Source: Alphaproteobacteria bacterium
GTDB taxonomy: Bacteria > Pseudomonadota > Alphaproteobacteria > UBA8366 > JADFVY01
Direction: 5' to 3'
Assembly (NCBI GenBank): GCA_029881615.1
Contig: JAOUMF010000163.1
Span: 1 to 5,624 of the forward strand
DNA: 5,624 bases
Both the position numbers and the translations under genes were made by a program. Numbering within the stretch: the stretch's first letter is position 1; every line of letters starts with the position of its first letter. Below, one piece after another: positions 1 to 5,624 of this stretch. The notes under the pieces are model-generated. The model was not told the DNA's origin. It was given only the letters and a program-made list of their open reading frames with translations, and made no database searches.

Positions 1-1041
1 GTTGTCGAAGGTGCCGCGATAATAGAGGCCCCGCGTCCAGGCGAAGATCGAGGCGATCGGGTTGGTCGAAGTCTCCTTGCCTTGCTGATGCAGGCGGTAA
101 TGGCGGGTTACCGTGCCGTGCGCCGCTTCGGCCTCGACCGTCTTGCCGTCCGGCGTCATCAGGACCGAGGTCATCAGGCCAAGACTGCCGAAGCCTTGCG
201 CCAGCGTGTCGGACTGCACGTCGCCGTCATAGTTCTTGCAGGCCCAGACATAACCGCCGGACCATTTCATCGCGCAGGCCACCATGTCGTCGATCAGGCG
301 ATGTTCGTAGATGATTCCCTTGGCATCGAAGGCTGACTTGAATTCGGCGTCGAATACTTCCTGGAAGATATCCTTGAAGCGCCCGTCATAGACTTTGAGG
401 ATGGTATCCTTGGTCGACAGATAGACCGGCCAGCCTAGATCCAGCCCATAATTGAAGCAGGCGCGCGCAAAACCGCGGATCGAATCGTCCAGATTATACA
501 TCGACATCGCAACGCCGGCGCTGGGGAAGTCGAACACCTCGCGGGTGATCGGTTCGCCGCCGTCTTCCGGCTGGAAGGTCATGGTCAGCTTGCCTTTGCC
601 GGGCACGATGAAATCCGTTGCCCGGTACTGGTCGCCGAAGGCGTGGCGGCCAATGACGACCGGCTTGGTCCAGCCGGGTACCAGCCGCGGCACGTTCTTG
701 CAGATGATCGGCTTGCGGAAGACGGTGCCGCCCAGGATGTTGCGGATCGTGCCGTTGGGCGAGCGCCACATCTGTTTCAGGTTGAATTCCTTAACACGGC
801 CCTGATCGGGTGTGATGGTCGCGCATTTCACGCCCACCCCATATTGTTTGATGGCGTTGGCTGCGTCGATGGTGATCTGGTCGTCTGTTTCGTCGCGTTT
901 TTCGACGCCAAGGTCGTAATATTTCAGATCGATATCGAGATAGGGCAGGATCAGCTTATCCTTGATAAAGGACCAGATAATCCGAGTCATCTCGTCGCCG
1001 TCGAGTTCGACGACGGGGGTGGCGACCTTGATCTTGCTCAT
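1..1041 (-). CDS. icd: NADP-dependent isocitrate dehydrogenase, 3' end cut by window edge
   Basis: Cytoplasmic TCA-cycle enzyme that oxidatively decarboxylates isocitrate to 2-oxoglutarate, yielding NADPH. Read on the minus strand, an open frame of 347 codons starts [20 protein letters not shown] and reaches the window edge without a stop; family members are about 400-410 residues, so roughly 60 are missing. Recognised family segments include [10 protein letters not shown] (92-101, with substrate-binding S94, N96, R100), R109, [14 protein letters not shown] (131-144, R132 equivalent to human IDH1 R132), the catalytic lysine near K211, metal-binding aspartates in LIDDMVA (about 251) and GDVQSD (D274, D278), and the cofactor-region motif [13 protein letters not shown] (323-335). 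This is the eukaryote-like homodimeric type, not the E. coli type. The ATG at 1041 is preceded by GAGGAG (1048-1053 on the minus strand) at 6-base spacing. No frameshift was seen. The gene is transcribed away from all the others here. Confidence 0.97.
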   Translation of the reverse strand, partial: MSKIKVATPVVELDGDEMTRIIWSFIKDKLILPYLDIDLKYYDLGVEKRDETDDQITIDAANAIKQYGVGVKCATITPDQGRVKEFNLKQMWRSPNGTIRNILGGTVFRKPIICKNVPRLVPGWTKPVVIGRHAFGDQYRATDFIVPGKGKLTMTFQPEDGGEPITREVFDFPSAGVAMSMYNLDDSIRGFARACFNYGLDLGWPVYLSTKDTILKVYDGRFKDIFQEVFDAEFKSAFDAKGIIYEHRLIDDMVACAMKWSGGYVWACKNYDGDVQSDTLAQGFGSLGLMTSVLMTPDGKTVEAEAAHGTVTRHYRLHQQGKETSTNPIASIFAWTRGLYYRGTFDN

Positions 1042-1734
1042 GAATGGCTCCTCGAAAAATGCGAAAATTCCAACGACTGCCTGTGCGAGTGGCCGCACAA
1101 TAGCACCGATTTACTGCAGTGCAATATATGTAAGCGACAAGCGGGGGGAATGCGTTGCGCGGCGCATCGTCGCGCCTGACACCGGGTCATGAAAGCGGGG
1201 CCCTTGGGCGGGCGACTGTCATGTTCCATAAAATTTGATTAATATTTGAGTTAAAAAATTTGTACAATTAGGTTCAAATGTTGCGATACTTGGTTTTGGG
1301 TGAATTTGCTGTGATGGATCGAGGCTGGGCCGATCCGATTTGAACAGCGAGTCGCGGAATACCGGGAACGGTTGGGGATTGGAAAGCAGGTTCTAGGCCG
1401 GTGGAACGGCCCGATGCGTAACAGGTGTCAGCCCGGTACGAAGTGCCAGCAGGCCGACAAACTTGTTTTCCGAATGATGGCAAATAATTTCGAATAATCC
1501 TTTTATCGCCCAGCCGCCGTGTCCCGGGCTATGCGGCCTGTTCCGCAGGATCGGGTGGAACGTAAAAACGACGCCATCGGATGAATAAGGTGCGCCCGCG
1601 GATGCAGGGAAATAGCGTTTCCGGTGGTGCCGCCGGGCTTGATGATCAAGAGCCAGGCAGGCGGACAAGAATAAGGGTCGAGACAAGATCCATGGCGCCA
1701 CCAACGCATATTCGTCAGGGGAAAGGACAGGAAG
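1042..1734. other. Long intergenic region with AT-rich island, no convincing gene
   Basis: About 690 bases separate the divergent icd gene from the next plus-strand gene. The part next to icd is its leader, with the ribosome site and candidate promoters. Positions 1161-1176 form a short 5-bp GC hairpin (GGCGC, 6-base loop, GCGCC) without a T tract. Positions 1228-1270 are strikingly AT-rich: only 5 of 43 bases are G or C, and they include the palindrome TTGTACAA (1260-1267). Such a tract suits a promoter or a binding site for a DNA-bending protein. From about 1275 to 1700 there are open frames on both strands, but they are short, rich in Arg/Pro/Ser, lack good ribosome sites and resemble no family I know. 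A diverged gene remnant or a small RNA cannot be excluded by eye. Confidence 0.6.
1097..1124 (-). promoter_or_regulatory. Possible icd promoter (weak match)
   Basis: On the minus strand TTGCAC (1119-1124) and TATTGT (1097-1102) are separated by 16 bases, resembling -35 and -10 boxes, about 55 bases upstream of the icd ATG. The match is 3/6 and 4/6. A competing pair, TTGTAC (1262-1267) and TATTAA (1239-1244) with a 17-base spacer, lies in the AT-rich island about 200 bases upstream of icd. Either or both could be used; neither is established by sequence alone. Confidence 0.25.
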
Positions 1735-2097
1735 ATGGTTCCGCTTTCAGCACAGATTACGGGGATGATTGTAACGGTCAGCATGGGAGTGTTTTTGGCG
1801 GCGGTGGCGGTGCTTTGTGTCGTGCCGCCGCTGCAGGCATTCGTGGAAAAACGCGAACTGGAATTACCCTCGTTGCCACCCGTTATTGAAAATCTTGGTA
1901 TCGCCATTGCCTTTGGGGGGCTGACGTTCAGGGTTACGGAGTTTACGGCGGTCGGCGTGGGGCTTGCGCTACTTGGCGCCTGGTACGGTGCGTCCAGATC
2001 AGGCGGCCTGATACATCCGGTTTTCGAGAAAGTTGCCGCGATTGTCGGTGTTATCGGCGTCGGCGCCTTGGCGGAATATTATTACGTGATGTCCTGA
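1735..2097 (+). CDS. Small multi-pass membrane protein of unknown function
   Basis: A 120-residue protein that I cannot assign to a named family. The ATG at 1735 follows AGGGGAAAGGA (1717-1727) at 7-base spacing, which supports this start. Hydrophobic segments lie at about residues 9-30, 68-85 and 99-117, with a fourth weaker one around 52-64, so it is probably an inner-membrane protein with three or four spans. Between the first two spans sits a polar stretch, VVPPLQAFVEKRELELP (29-45). Its pattern (a VP, an aromatic-acidic helix, then LP) recalls the loop after a membrane span in GspF/PilC-type secretion platform proteins, but the protein is far too short to be one and the likeness is only suggestive. 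No cysteine motif or enzyme signature is visible. It stands alone: 208 bases separate it from the downstream amidase gene, so co-transcription is possible but not evident. Confidence 0.75.
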   Translation: MVPLSAQITGMIVTVSMGVFLAAVAVLCVVPPLQAFVEKRELELPSLPPVIENLGIAIAFGGLTFRVTEFTAVGVGLALLGAWYGASRSGGLIHPVFEKVAAIVGVIGVGALAEYYYVMS

Positions 2098-2292
2098 TCG
2101 GATCGGTCATTCGGGCCATCTGCGATTAACGCGAAAGCCGCGAAAGACGTGACCTGTCGGCCCCTTCGATTATCCCAGTGCTCAGGCATGTTCCGTTTGC
2201 CTGGTGATCAAGCTCGCGCGGACTATTGAATGCCCTTCCGATACCGCTTGATCGGGGGTCATTCCTGCGTCAGTCTTGGGTCAAATCACAAG

Positions 2293-2299
2293 AGGGGAG
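2293..2299 (+). promoter_or_regulatory. Ribosome binding site deciding the amidase start
   Basis: AGGGGAG sits 6 bases before the ATG at 2306. The same frame is open back to a TTG at 2276, but that codon lacks a comparable purine-rich site and would add ten residues absent from typical amidase N-termini. The ATG at 2306 is therefore chosen. Confidence 0.8.
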
Positions 2300-2305
2300 C
2301 GCGAT

Positions 2306-3718
2306 ATGGCCGATCTGGAATTATCATACACATCCGCGAGTGAATTGGCTGGGCGAATTCGTAACAAAGAAATTTCGCCGGTTGAAATCATGGAAAACTG
2401 CCTGTCGCGGATCGACGAGGTCAATCCGGCGCTGAACTGTTTCTGTTTCGTCTTCGCCGACGAGGCCATGGCCCGGGCGCGCGAGGCCGAGGCGGCAGTA
2501 ATGCGGGGCGACGATGTTGGCCCCTTGCATGGCGTACCGATCGCCATAAAGGATTTCACGCCGACCAAGGGAAAGCGCACCACGCGTGGATCAAAGGTGT
2601 TTGAACACTGGGTCCCTGACGAAAACGCGCTGATCGTCGACCGACTGTGCGGCGCCGGCGCAATCATGGTCGGCAAGACGACGACGCCCGAATTCGCCTT
2701 TTCCAGCTTCACCAAAAGCCCGTTATGGGGCATTACCCGCAACCCTTGGGATCAAGCCATGACCCCAGGCGGGTCGTCGGGTGGGTCGGCGGCCGCCGTG
2801 GCCAGCGGTTGCGTGCCCATGGCCGAGGGCACGGACATGGGCGGTTCGGTACGCATCCCGGCTTCATTTTGCGGTATTGTCGGGCTGAAGCCCAGTCTGG
2901 GACGTATCCCGATGGATATTCTGCCCACGGTCTTCGATAATATTTCGCATTTTGGGCCACTGACCCGGACGGTCGGGGATGCGGCGCTGTTCATGTCGGT
3001 CGCATCCGGCCCGCATGAGCAGGACATCATGTCGGTCAAGGAGATTGTGGATTTCGGCGCGCCGTTCCCCACGAATGTCGCGGGCAAGCGTTTTGCCCTG
3101 TCGCTCGATCTGGGATTCCTGGCGGTGGACCCGGAGGTCGAGGCCCTGGTTCGTGCCGCCGCCGCGGCCCTGGCCGATGCCGGCGCCAGGGTCGACGAAG
3201 TGGATCTCGGCTGGACCAAGCAGGCGATGGATTCCTGGTATGACTATTGGGGCGTTTATCAAGCGGCGTTTTTTGGCGACAAGCTGGCGACGCACCGCAA
3301 TGAAATGGACCCCGAGGTCGTCGCTCTGCTGGAGGCCGGCCTCGCGATGGACGCCGTGTCTTTCAAGCGGATCGAAATTGTTCGAACCGAACAATGGCGC
3401 AAACTGGCGGCCTTATTCGAGACATATGATGCTCTGCTCTGCCCGACGATGGCTCTGCCGGCGCAACCCGCCGACGGTAGCGACGCCAATTATGCCCATG
3501 TTGACGAGGCCGGGCGGTATCATGCCCTGGATATGACCTGCATATTCAACAATGTGGCGCAGAGCCCGGCGCTCTCGGTACCCGCCGGTTTCACGTCCGG
3601 GGGGCTGCCGGTGGGGCTGCAAATCGTGACGCCGCGCTTTGCCGATGTCGAAGCCCTGGCCGTCGGGGCCATACTGGAAAAGGTTCGCCCCTGGGCGGAG
3701 AGCCGCCCACCCGTATGA
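2306..3718 (+). CDS. Amidase-signature family hydrolase
   Basis: A complete 470-residue cytoplasmic-type amidase (no signal peptide) that hydrolyses a carboxamide to a carboxylate plus ammonia or an amine. The Ser-cisSer-Lys triad is intact: K82 in GVPIAIKDF, the cis-serine S157 in TPGGSSGGSAAA (153-164), and the nucleophile S181 in DMGGSVRIPASFCGIVGLKP (177-196). The 75- and 24-residue spacings equal those of fatty-acid amide hydrolase and related enzymes. The N-terminal helix (ASELAGRIRNKEISPVEIME) and the C-terminal NNVAQSPALSVPAGF and GLPVGLQIV are also typical. Length fits stand-alone amidases. GatA, the tRNA amidotransferase subunit, shares the fold, but no gatB or gatC is adjacent and the sequence reads as a catabolic amidase. 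The substrate cannot be read from sequence; an aliphatic or aryl amide, or an N-acyl amine, is possible. It lies upstream of a periplasmic binding protein and an acetylpolyamine deacetylase on the same strand, suggesting a shared amide or amine theme. Confidence 0.93.
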   Translation: MADLELSYTSASELAGRIRNKEISPVEIMENCLSRIDEVNPALNCFCFVFADEAMARAREAEAAVMRGDDVGPLHGVPIAIKDFTPTKGKRTTRGSKVFEHWVPDENALIVDRLCGAGAIMVGKTTTPEFAFSSFTKSPLWGITRNPWDQAMTPGGSSGGSAAAVASGCVPMAEGTDMGGSVRIPASFCGIVGLKPSLGRIPMDILPTVFDNISHFGPLTRTVGDAALFMSVASGPHEQDIMSVKEIVDFGAPFPTNVAGKRFALSLDLGFLAVDPEVEALVRAAAAALADAGARVDEVDLGWTKQAMDSWYDYWGVYQAAFFGDKLATHRNEMDPEVVALLEAGLAMDAVSFKRIEIVRTEQWRKLAALFETYDALLCPTMALPAQPADGSDANYAHVDEAGRYHALDMTCIFNNVAQSPALSVPAGFTSGGLPVGLQIVTPRFADVEALAVGAILEKVRPWAESRPPV

Positions 3719-3828
3719 AGGGCGGTGCACTTATCGGTTGCCGTTTGATTGAAAAACATCTTAAATATTGAATGTATTGGTGGGGTGGCGCTGATTCCGG
3801 CGTCACGCAATAAATAAAACGAAAAATC

Positions 3829-3835
3829 AGGGAGA
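3829..3835 (+). promoter_or_regulatory. Ribosome binding site supporting a GTG start
   Basis: AGGGAGA lies 8 bases before the GTG at 3844. Starting there gives a complete signal peptide with the short charged N-region MFNIRG. The next in-frame ATG, at residue 12 (3877), would remove the positively charged N-region, so GTG is the likely initiator. Confidence 0.75.
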
Positions 3836-3843
3836 CTCTTACG

Positions 3844-4818
3844 GTGTTTAATATCAGAGGAATTCTGTCCGCCGTCATGGCGGGCGTGGGTATGTTTGCA
3901 GTTGTTTCGGGCGTTGGACATGCGGCCGAAGATGCGGGTCACAGCAAGGATTATCGCACTTTCTTGCAAGGCGGCGATATCCGGTACGGTGAAGTTGGCG
4001 ATTCTTATAACGCCGATCTCGTGATGTATCTGGCCGGCAACCAGTTCATGGTGATGGAAGAACTGATTCAGGATTTTCTGAAGAAGAATCCAGGGATCAA
4101 GTCCGTCTATGTCGAAACCATTCCGCCCGGCCAGATTTTGAAGGGGCAGATTCTCAAGCAGGGACAGATCGACGGCAAGGATACGGCCATGAATCCCGAT
4201 ATCTATGCCAGCGTCAATCTCGGCCATCTCAAGACACTCAAGGGCAAGGGAAAAATGGATAGCTTCATGGTCTATATCCATAACCAGCTTGAACTGATGG
4301 TGGCGGCGGGTAATCCCAAGGGTATCAAGGGCGCCGCGGATCTGGGGCGTGACGATTTGGTGCAGTCCCATCCCAACCCGCTGACCGAGGGTATCTTCAA
4401 GTTTTATGGTTCGGCGATGCTGAAGGATCTGGGCCTTTACGAGAAGGTCACCGCGAATGCCGAATGCAAGAGCTGCTGGGCCATCGAGGGCAAGACATGG
4501 TTCACCTCGCGTCACCATCGCGAGACCCCGGACCGGATCGAAAAGGGCGAAGCCGATGTAGGCATTGTCTGGACGACCGAGGTGGTGGAGGCCAGGAAGC
4601 ATGGTCGCAAGGTCGATGGCGTCGCGATTCCCGCGCCGCTGAACAAGGCCGACAAGGTCGGTTATGCCATTGGCGCGCTGTCGACCGGGCGGAACGCTTC
4701 GAATGCCCAGACCTATCTGGCCTATCTGACGACCGCCGCGGCGCAGAAAATCTATGCCGGTTACGGTTTCGTTCCGGCCTCGGCCGATGAATTGAAACTT
4801 CGACCGATCCCGCAATAA
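3844..4818 (+). CDS. Periplasmic ModA-like solute-binding protein
   Basis: A 324-residue exported protein, probably the periplasmic binding component of an ABC transporter. Residues 1-27 form a signal peptide (charged MFNIRG, hydrophobic core, GHA at 25-27, probable cleavage before AEDAG); there is no lipobox, so it should be soluble in the periplasm. The mature part resembles the type 2 periplasmic-binding fold of the molybdate-binding group. A lobe-one start, ADLVMYLAGNQFMVMEELIQ (57-76), contains the usual helix, GEADVGIVWTTEV (235-247) fits the hinge region, and AAAQKIYAGYGFVPAS (298-313) is the typical C-terminal signature. Unusual features are C208-x-x-C211 (not followed by His, so not a haem site) and HHRETP at 224-229. 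The ligand is unknown: an oxyanion is suggested by the fold, an amide or amine by the neighbours. No permease or ATPase gene is adjacent. The gene sits 125 bases after the amidase and ends just before a strong hairpin, so it may be expressed alone or with the amidase. Confidence 0.88.
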   Translation: MFNIRGILSAVMAGVGMFAVVSGVGHAAEDAGHSKDYRTFLQGGDIRYGEVGDSYNADLVMYLAGNQFMVMEELIQDFLKKNPGIKSVYVETIPPGQILKGQILKQGQIDGKDTAMNPDIYASVNLGHLKTLKGKGKMDSFMVYIHNQLELMVAAGNPKGIKGAADLGRDDLVQSHPNPLTEGIFKFYGSAMLKDLGLYEKVTANAECKSCWAIEGKTWFTSRHHRETPDRIEKGEADVGIVWTTEVVEARKHGRKVDGVAIPAPLNKADKVGYAIGALSTGRNASNAQTYLAYLTTAAAQKIYAGYGFVPASADELKLRPIPQ

Positions 4819-4828
4819 ATCATAATTC

Positions 4829-4856
4829 GGCTCCGGCGCCGTCGGGCGCCGGGGCC
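4829..4856 (+). terminator. GC-rich hairpin after the binding-protein gene
   Basis: Arms 4829-4840 and 4845-4856 pair over 12 bp with a single G-U pair and a GTCG tetraloop. The hairpin starts 10 bases after the TAA stop. It is followed by CATTAT rather than a run of T, so it is not a textbook intrinsic terminator. It may act as a weak terminator, a transcript 3'-end stabiliser, or an attenuator before the deacetylase gene. Confidence 0.6.
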
Positions 4857-4893
4857 CATTATCGGCTGGATGCCAGGGCTTGTCGCTCGATGC

Positions 4894-4923
4894 TTGACCG
4901 TTTTTTAGCCATGCCCCAGACTG
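4894..4923 (+). promoter_or_regulatory. Possible promoter for the deacetylase gene (weak)
   Basis: TTGACC (4894-4899) matches the -35 consensus at 5 of 6 bases and is followed by a T6 run (4901-4906). The -10 position at 17-18 base spacing (CAGACT or AGACTG) is poor, so this is only a candidate. It lies between the hairpin at 4829-4856 and the ATG at 4950, where an independent promoter would be expected. Confidence 0.25.
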
Positions 4924-4949
4924 CGCCGGGATTAAACGGGAGGGGTTGA

Positions 4950-5624
4950 ATGAAAACCATATATAGCGCGGATCACAAGCTTCAGGATGGCAAGTTCGAA
5001 CTGATCGACGGGCTGATGCAACAGCCTGTGGAATGTCCGCAACGGGCGGAAAATGTTCTCGGCCGAATCAATGAAATTGGATTGGGTCCGGTAGGCGAGC
5101 CAGACGATTTCGGGCTGGACCCGGTCCGCCGTATCCACGACTCCGACTTTGTCGAGTTCCTGCGCACCGCCCATGACGAATGGCGCGCGGTCCATGGCGA
5201 CACGGACGCGTTGCCGTTGAGTTGGCCCTGCAGAAGCTTTCGCCAGGTTATTCCCGAATCGATCGATGGCAGGCTCGGTTACTATTCCTTCGATGCCGGT
5301 ACACCGATCACCGCCGGCACCTGGAAGGCCATTACCGCCTCGGCGAACGTGGCGCTGACCGGGGCGAAATTGCTGAAGGACAGCGGCGATCGCGCGACAT
5401 TCTCGCTATGTCGCCCGCCCGGGCATCATGCGGCGAAGAACCTTTATTCCGGCTATTGTTTTTTCAACAATGTGGCGGTCGCCGCGCAGTGGTTCCGTGA
5501 CAATGGCGCGGCGAAGGTGGCGATCCTCGATGTGGACTATCACCACGGCAACGGTACACAGGCGATCTTCTATGATCGGGCGGATGTGCTGTTCGTGTCG
5601 TTGCATGCACATCCGGCACAGGAA
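4950..5624 (+). CDS. Acetylpolyamine amidohydrolase / histone deacetylase family, 3' end cut by window edge
   Basis: First 225 residues of a zinc-dependent deacetylase; the frame runs open off the right edge, and relatives are about 340 residues long. Family enzymes remove acetyl groups from acetylputrescine, acetylspermidine and similar amines in the cytoplasm. The start MKTIYSADHKLQDGKFEL closely parallels the Mycoplana ramosa enzyme as I recall it. RPPGHHA (155-161) holds the tandem catalytic histidines H159-H160, and ILDVDYHHGNGTQ (192-204) holds two zinc ligands, D196 and H198; the third aspartate and the catalytic tyrosine lie beyond the window. SGYCFFNNVAVAAQ (167-180) is also family-typical. 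The ATG at 4950 follows GGGAGG (4938-4943) at 6-base spacing. The position matching E117 of the M. ramosa enzyme appears to be G117, while E17 is kept, so the substrate may differ. Other HDAC-family amidohydrolases are possible, but the N-terminus favours this subgroup. It follows the binding-protein gene by 131 bases, with a hairpin between. Confidence 0.93.
   Translation, partial: MKTIYSADHKLQDGKFELIDGLMQQPVECPQRAENVLGRINEIGLGPVGEPDDFGLDPVRRIHDSDFVEFLRTAHDEWRAVHGDTDALPLSWPCRSFRQVIPESIDGRLGYYSFDAGTPITAGTWKAITASANVALTGAKLLKDSGDRATFSLCRPPGHHAAKNLYSGYCFFNNVAVAAQWFRDNGAAKVAILDVDYHHGNGTQAIFYDRADVLFVSLHAHPAQE

Noticed and set aside
643..1179. Plus-strand frame of 178 codons opposite icd.
   Set aside because: It is a shadow of the highly conserved icd coding sequence on the other strand.
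1393..1704. Minus-strand frame of 103 codons within the intergenic gap.
   Set aside because: Arg/His/Pro-rich composition, no recognised motif and no convincing ribosome site. A gene remnant cannot be excluded, but the evidence does not support annotation.
1503..1907. Minus-strand frame of 134 codons overlapping the small membrane-protein gene.
   Set aside because: The composition is low in family-like features, the ribosome site is poor, and it overlaps the better-supported plus-strand gene with a strong Shine-Dalgarno site.
2206..2253. Eight-base inverted repeat GATCAAGC / GCTTGATC upstream of the amidase, arms 32 bases apart.
   Set aside because: The arms are too short and widely spaced to distinguish from chance; no operator family is recognised.
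2276..2305. TTG-initiated ten-residue extension of the amidase.
   Set aside because: The ATG at 2306 has a well-placed AGGGGAG site inside this supposed coding stretch, and the extension resembles leader sequence.
3785..3806. Short imperfect hairpin (7-bp arms, 8-base loop) between amidase and binding-protein genes.
   Set aside because: The stem is weak, contains a G-U pair and lacks a T run, so calling it a terminator is not justified.
3520..4815. A 431-codon open frame on the minus strand, antisense to the binding-protein gene and the amidase 3' end.
   Set aside because: It mirrors the codon pattern of the opposite strand, overlaps two well-supported genes, and its translation shows no recognisable domain. 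The plus-strand product has a signal peptide, a ribosome site and family motifs.

Overview
The window reads as part of an alphaproteobacterial chromosome, probably from a Rhodospirillales-like organism. The evidence is moderately GC-rich coding sequence, a eukaryote-type homodimeric NADP-dependent isocitrate dehydrogenase of the kind common in Alphaproteobacteria, and a set of amide and acetylamide hydrolase genes typical of metabolically versatile members of that class. The taxonomic call is an inference; no rRNA or tRNA gene is present to confirm it.

Layout. Positions 1-1041 (minus strand) hold the first 347 codons of isocitrate dehydrogenase (icd), whose 3' end lies outside the window. Positions 1042-1734 are a gap of about 690 bases with no convincing gene; it carries the icd leader and a very AT-rich island near 1228-1270. 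Positions 1735-2097 (plus) encode a 120-residue membrane protein of unknown function. Positions 2306-3718 (plus) encode a complete 470-residue amidase-signature enzyme with its Lys-Ser-Ser triad intact. Positions 3844-4818 (plus) encode an exported periplasmic solute-binding protein of the molybdate-binding-like (ModA-like) type 2 fold, followed by a strong GC-rich hairpin. Positions 4950-5624 (plus) hold the first 225 codons of an acetylpolyamine amidohydrolase/histone-deacetylase-family enzyme, running off the right edge.

How the genes may work together. icd is divergent from everything to its right and is a housekeeping TCA-cycle gene. The three right-hand genes share a strand and a theme: two enzymes that hydrolyse amide bonds flank a periplasmic binding protein. 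This suggests capture and breakdown of an amide or N-acetylated amine such as an acetylpolyamine. The link is inference from proximity: the spacers are 125 and 131 bases, a hairpin separates the second and third genes, and no permease or ATPase genes are visible here.

I found no CRISPR array, insertion sequence, tRNA, rRNA, or clear sign of a new defence or mobile system. The most interesting points are the binding protein without transporter partners, its unusual CxxC and HHRETP motifs, the possible substrate shift in the deacetylase, and the unassigned membrane protein.
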